A stretch of 64,000 nt of DNA from Demetria terragena DSM 11295. GTDB lineage: Bacteria > Actinomycetota > Actinomycetes > Actinomycetales > Dermatophilaceae. The notes beneath the pieces are model-generated. The model ran no database searches, was not told the origin of the DNA, and saw only the letters and a list, made by a program, of their open reading frames with translations. Positions 62,047-64,000 of the stretch are shown here, piece by piece. The position numbers and the translations under genes are program-made. Each line of letters starts with the position of its first letter. Position 1 is the first letter of the stretch. The stretch spans positions 389,498 through 453,497 of the forward strand of contig NZ_AQXW01000003.1 in assembly GCF_000376825.1 (NCBI RefSeq), given 5' to 3'.

Positions 62047-64000
62047 ATGGGCCGAACACATCCCAGCAGGGATCCGTCAGTCGACAGCGGCAGGAATGCT
62101 GTTGAGGAGAATCAGCGAAGTTTCGCCAGGCGAACTGTGGCGTGGGCAACCAAAGTGGTCGCCGTCGTGGCGCTCTCGGCGACTGGCGCCATCGCAGTAC
62201 CAGGTACAGCCGCCGCAGCGGAAACTGATGAGTTAATCCAGAACAACGGAGCCGCTGGCCAGACTGGCGGCGGTCAGTATCAACCGCTGCAGTTCCCCTC
62301 AAGTCCTGAGGGTGGGTTGGTCGGCGTGCAGGCACCGTTCTTTGCTGCACACCGGGCCGATGGCGTCGAATTCCGCGCCGGTGACGACGCGCGCGCTCGG
62401 GTCAACTACAACGCAGCGGGAATCGTCGGCGTCACGGACCTCCCCGACTCCACGGTGACAGCGTCGAACTTCTCGATCATCGATATCGACTCCAAGACCT
62501 ACGAGTTCGATATCGAGGTTTTCGACTCAACTAACGCTCCGGTTGCTCCCGCCAATGTGCAGGTGGACTTCATCCCGAGGTCCGCGCCCGAGAGTCGAAT
62601 GACATATGCCGCGACAGACAACGGCGATGGCACTATGCACATCTCGATGGTCGACAGTGCGCCGCCAACGGCTGGCGCGACCGATCACTCCACCACCGTG
62701 ACGATTAGTTCGACGGCGGGGCTTGCGGGACGAGTTGCGTACAGCAACTTCAGCAACATGACCTGGTCGAACGACTTGGTGCGGTTCTCGGCTTCGCGAG
62801 TCGTGACCACCCCCGATGCGGCGACTCCGCCGACGGCGAATCCAGACACGGGCACGACCCCCCAGAACACTCCCGTGACCGTCCCGCTGACGGAGAACGA
62901 CACACCGGGCGACGCCCCGATCGATCCTGCGCTGACGACCTTGCTGGACGACGCGGGCAATCCGGTTGACACCCGGACGATTCCAGACGTCGGGACGTTC
63001 ACGGTCGACGATTCGGGCAACGTGGTGTTCACCCCATTGCCGGAGTTCACGGGCACCACCCCGGCAGTGCCGTACCGGATCACAGACGAGAATGGTGAGA
63101 CGGCTGATTCGACGGTGACGGTGACAGTGACTCCGACGGCAGCTGACCCGCCAGTCGCGAGCCCGGATTCGGATACCACTCCGCAGGGCACTCCGGTGGA
63201 TGTGCCGTTGTTGGACAACGACACCGCGGGCTCTGCTCCGATCGACCCTGCGCTGACGACGTTGCTCGACCCGGCTGGTAACCCCGTTGATGAGTTGACG
63301 GTGCCGGGTGAGGGCACGTACACGGTGAATGATCAGGGTGTTGTGACGTTTACTCCGCTTCCTGATTTCACGGGTGAGGCGACTCCGGTTCCGTATCGGA
63401 TCACGGATGAGAATGGTGAGACGGCTGATTCGACGGTCGCTATCACGGTGACGCCGCAGGATGCTGTCCCGCCGGTGGCGAACCCGGATGAGGGTACGAC
63501 GCCGTTGAATACGCCGGTGGATGTGCCGTTGTTGGATAACGACACTGCTGGTGATACTCCGATTGTTCCTGGTGAGACCACGTTGTTGGATGGCGCTGGT
63601 GAGCCGGTGGATGAGGTGACGGTCCAGGATGTGGGGACGTTCACGGTCAACGATGAGGGTGTGGTGACGTTCACTCCGGTGGATGGGTTCACGGGTACGA
63701 CTCCTGCTGTTCCTTATCGGATTTTTGATGAGGATGGGGATTCGGCTGATTCGACGGTGACGGTGACGGTGGAGCCTGGTGCTGAGCCGGTGCCGCCGGT
63801 GGCGAACCCGGATTCGGAGACAACGCCGCAGAACACTCCGGTGACGTATGACCCGAATGCCAATGATGATGGTGTGGATTCGGATATTGATCCGTCGCAG
63901 AACACGTACCTGGATGAGAATGGTGACCCGACGGATACGGTCACTGTGCCTGGTGAGGGTGTGTGGACGATCGAGTCTGATGGTCAGTTCACGTTTACTC
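62047..64000 (+). CDS. Large secreted protein with CshA-type fibril repeats (runs off window)
   Basis: The frame is open from the ATG at 62047 to the right edge (651 codons). An extended N-terminus (about 25 residues of Arg-rich lead, then WATKVVAVVALSATGAIAVPGTAAAAE) is a long signal peptide with an AxA site. A unique domain of about 190 aa follows. From about 255, at least four tandem repeats of ~100 aa occur, each with PPVANPD, TPxNTPVxVPLLDND, VTFTP and TPAVPYRITDENGETADSTVTVTV. These match CshA-type fibril repeats of adhesins. The DNA is also repeated. Cell-wall anchoring would be outside the window. Confidence 0.75.
   Translation, partial: MGRTHPSRDPSVDSGRNAVEENQRSFARRTVAWATKVVAVVALSATGAIAVPGTAAAAETDELIQNNGAAGQTGGGQYQPLQFPSSPEGGLVGVQAPFFAAHRADGVEFRAGDDARARVNYNAAGIVGVTDLPDSTVTASNFSIIDIDSKTYEFDIEVFDSTNAPVAPANVQVDFIPRSAPESRMTYAATDNGDGTMHISMVDSAPPTAGATDHSTTVTISSTAGLAGRVAYSNFSNMTWSNDLVRFSASRVVTTPDAATPPTANPDTGTTPQNTPVTVPLTENDTPGDAPIDPALTTLLDDAGNPVDTRTIPDVGTFTVDDSGNVVFTPLPEFTGTTPAVPYRITDENGETADSTVTVTVTPTAADPPVASPDSDTTPQGTPVDVPLLDNDTAGSAPIDPALTTLLDPAGNPVDELTVPGEGTYTVNDQGVVTFTPLPDFTGEATPVPYRITDENGETADSTVAITVTPQDAVPPVANPDEGTTPLNTPVDVPLLDNDTAGDTPIVPGETTLLDGAGEPVDEVTVQDVGTFTVNDEGVVTFTPVDGFTGTTPAVPYRIFDEDGDSADSTVTVTVEPGAEPVPPVANPDSETTPQNTPVTYDPNANDDGVDSDIDPSQNTYLDENGDPTDTVTVPGEGVWTIESDGQFTFT

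Noticed and set aside
62685..63944. Long minus-strand frames opposite the fibril gene (Val/Ser/Gly-rich, 76-212 codons).
   Set aside because: They mirror the repeats of the plus-strand gene and have no independent start sites or family features.

Overview
The window is GC-rich chromosomal DNA from an actinomycete. The gene neighbourhoods support this: dxr-rip1-ispG, proS-rimP-nusA-ylxR-infB, rbfA-truB-ribF, rne-rplU-rpmA-obgE-proB-proA, frequent GTG starts, ATGA gene overlaps, a FolP2-type pteroate synthase, a MDMPI/TIGR03083 protein and an Nei2-like glycosylase. The interspersed GGTCGAG...CTCGACC palindromic repeats resemble those I associate with Micrococcales such as the Intrasporangiaceae/Dermatophilaceae, but I cannot fix a genus.

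Layout. 1-2.7 kb (minus): an AraC-type regulator cut by the window edge, a MauE-thioredoxin fusion and a Tat-type secreted protein. 2.8-6.5 kb (plus): an AT-rich promoter region, then four unfamiliar genes. These are a degenerate HprK/PqqD-like protein, two WXG100-like proteins (one with a T7SS-type YxxxE tail) and a small acidic protein; the last three overlap by ATGA. 6.6-12.7 kb: the isoprenoid/protease block dxr, rip1, an LD-carboxypeptidase, an SseB-like gene, ispG and DUF402. 12.7-13.6 kb: repeat island 1. 13.6-17.5 kb: a copper operon, csoR-copZ-(HVHP duplication protein)-copA, with a CsoR-type operator. 17.5-24.2 kb: GNAT, a PPOX flavoprotein with folP2, a class V aminotransferase, MDMPI and an ABC1 kinase. 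24.2-26.3 kb: proS and repeat island 2. 26.3-31.8 kb (minus): CapA lipoprotein, RibD_C reductase, AraC-DinB fusion, spermidine-synthase-like, a phosphotransferase and a ferritin-like lipoprotein.

31.9-36.8 kb: the translation/transcription cluster rimP-nusA-ylxR-infB, closed by a 44-nt perfect palindrome. 36.8-42.9 kb: a TRM11-like methyltransferase, divergent lysE/lysG, rbfA-truB-ribF and rodA. 43-51.6 kb: an acyl-CoA ligase, a TIGR03960 radical SAM gene, then a block (DinB, acyltransferase-like, Nei, MFS) that separates it from its usual DUF2344 partner. 51.6-52.5 kb: repeat island 3, which ends a cytX-like gene about 100 codons after its start; the TPP riboswitch of that gene is still complete. 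52.9-61.9 kb: rne, rplU, rpmA, obgE, proB, a DedA-like protein, an RmlD-like reductase and proA. 62.0 kb to the end: the start of a large secreted CshA-type fibril protein that runs off the window.

Most of the window is housekeeping. The accessory material worth attention is the WXG100/HprK-PqqD cassette, the copper operon set into the ispG-GNAT neighbourhood beside repeats, the riboswitch that has lost its gene, the repeat family itself and the fibril adhesin.
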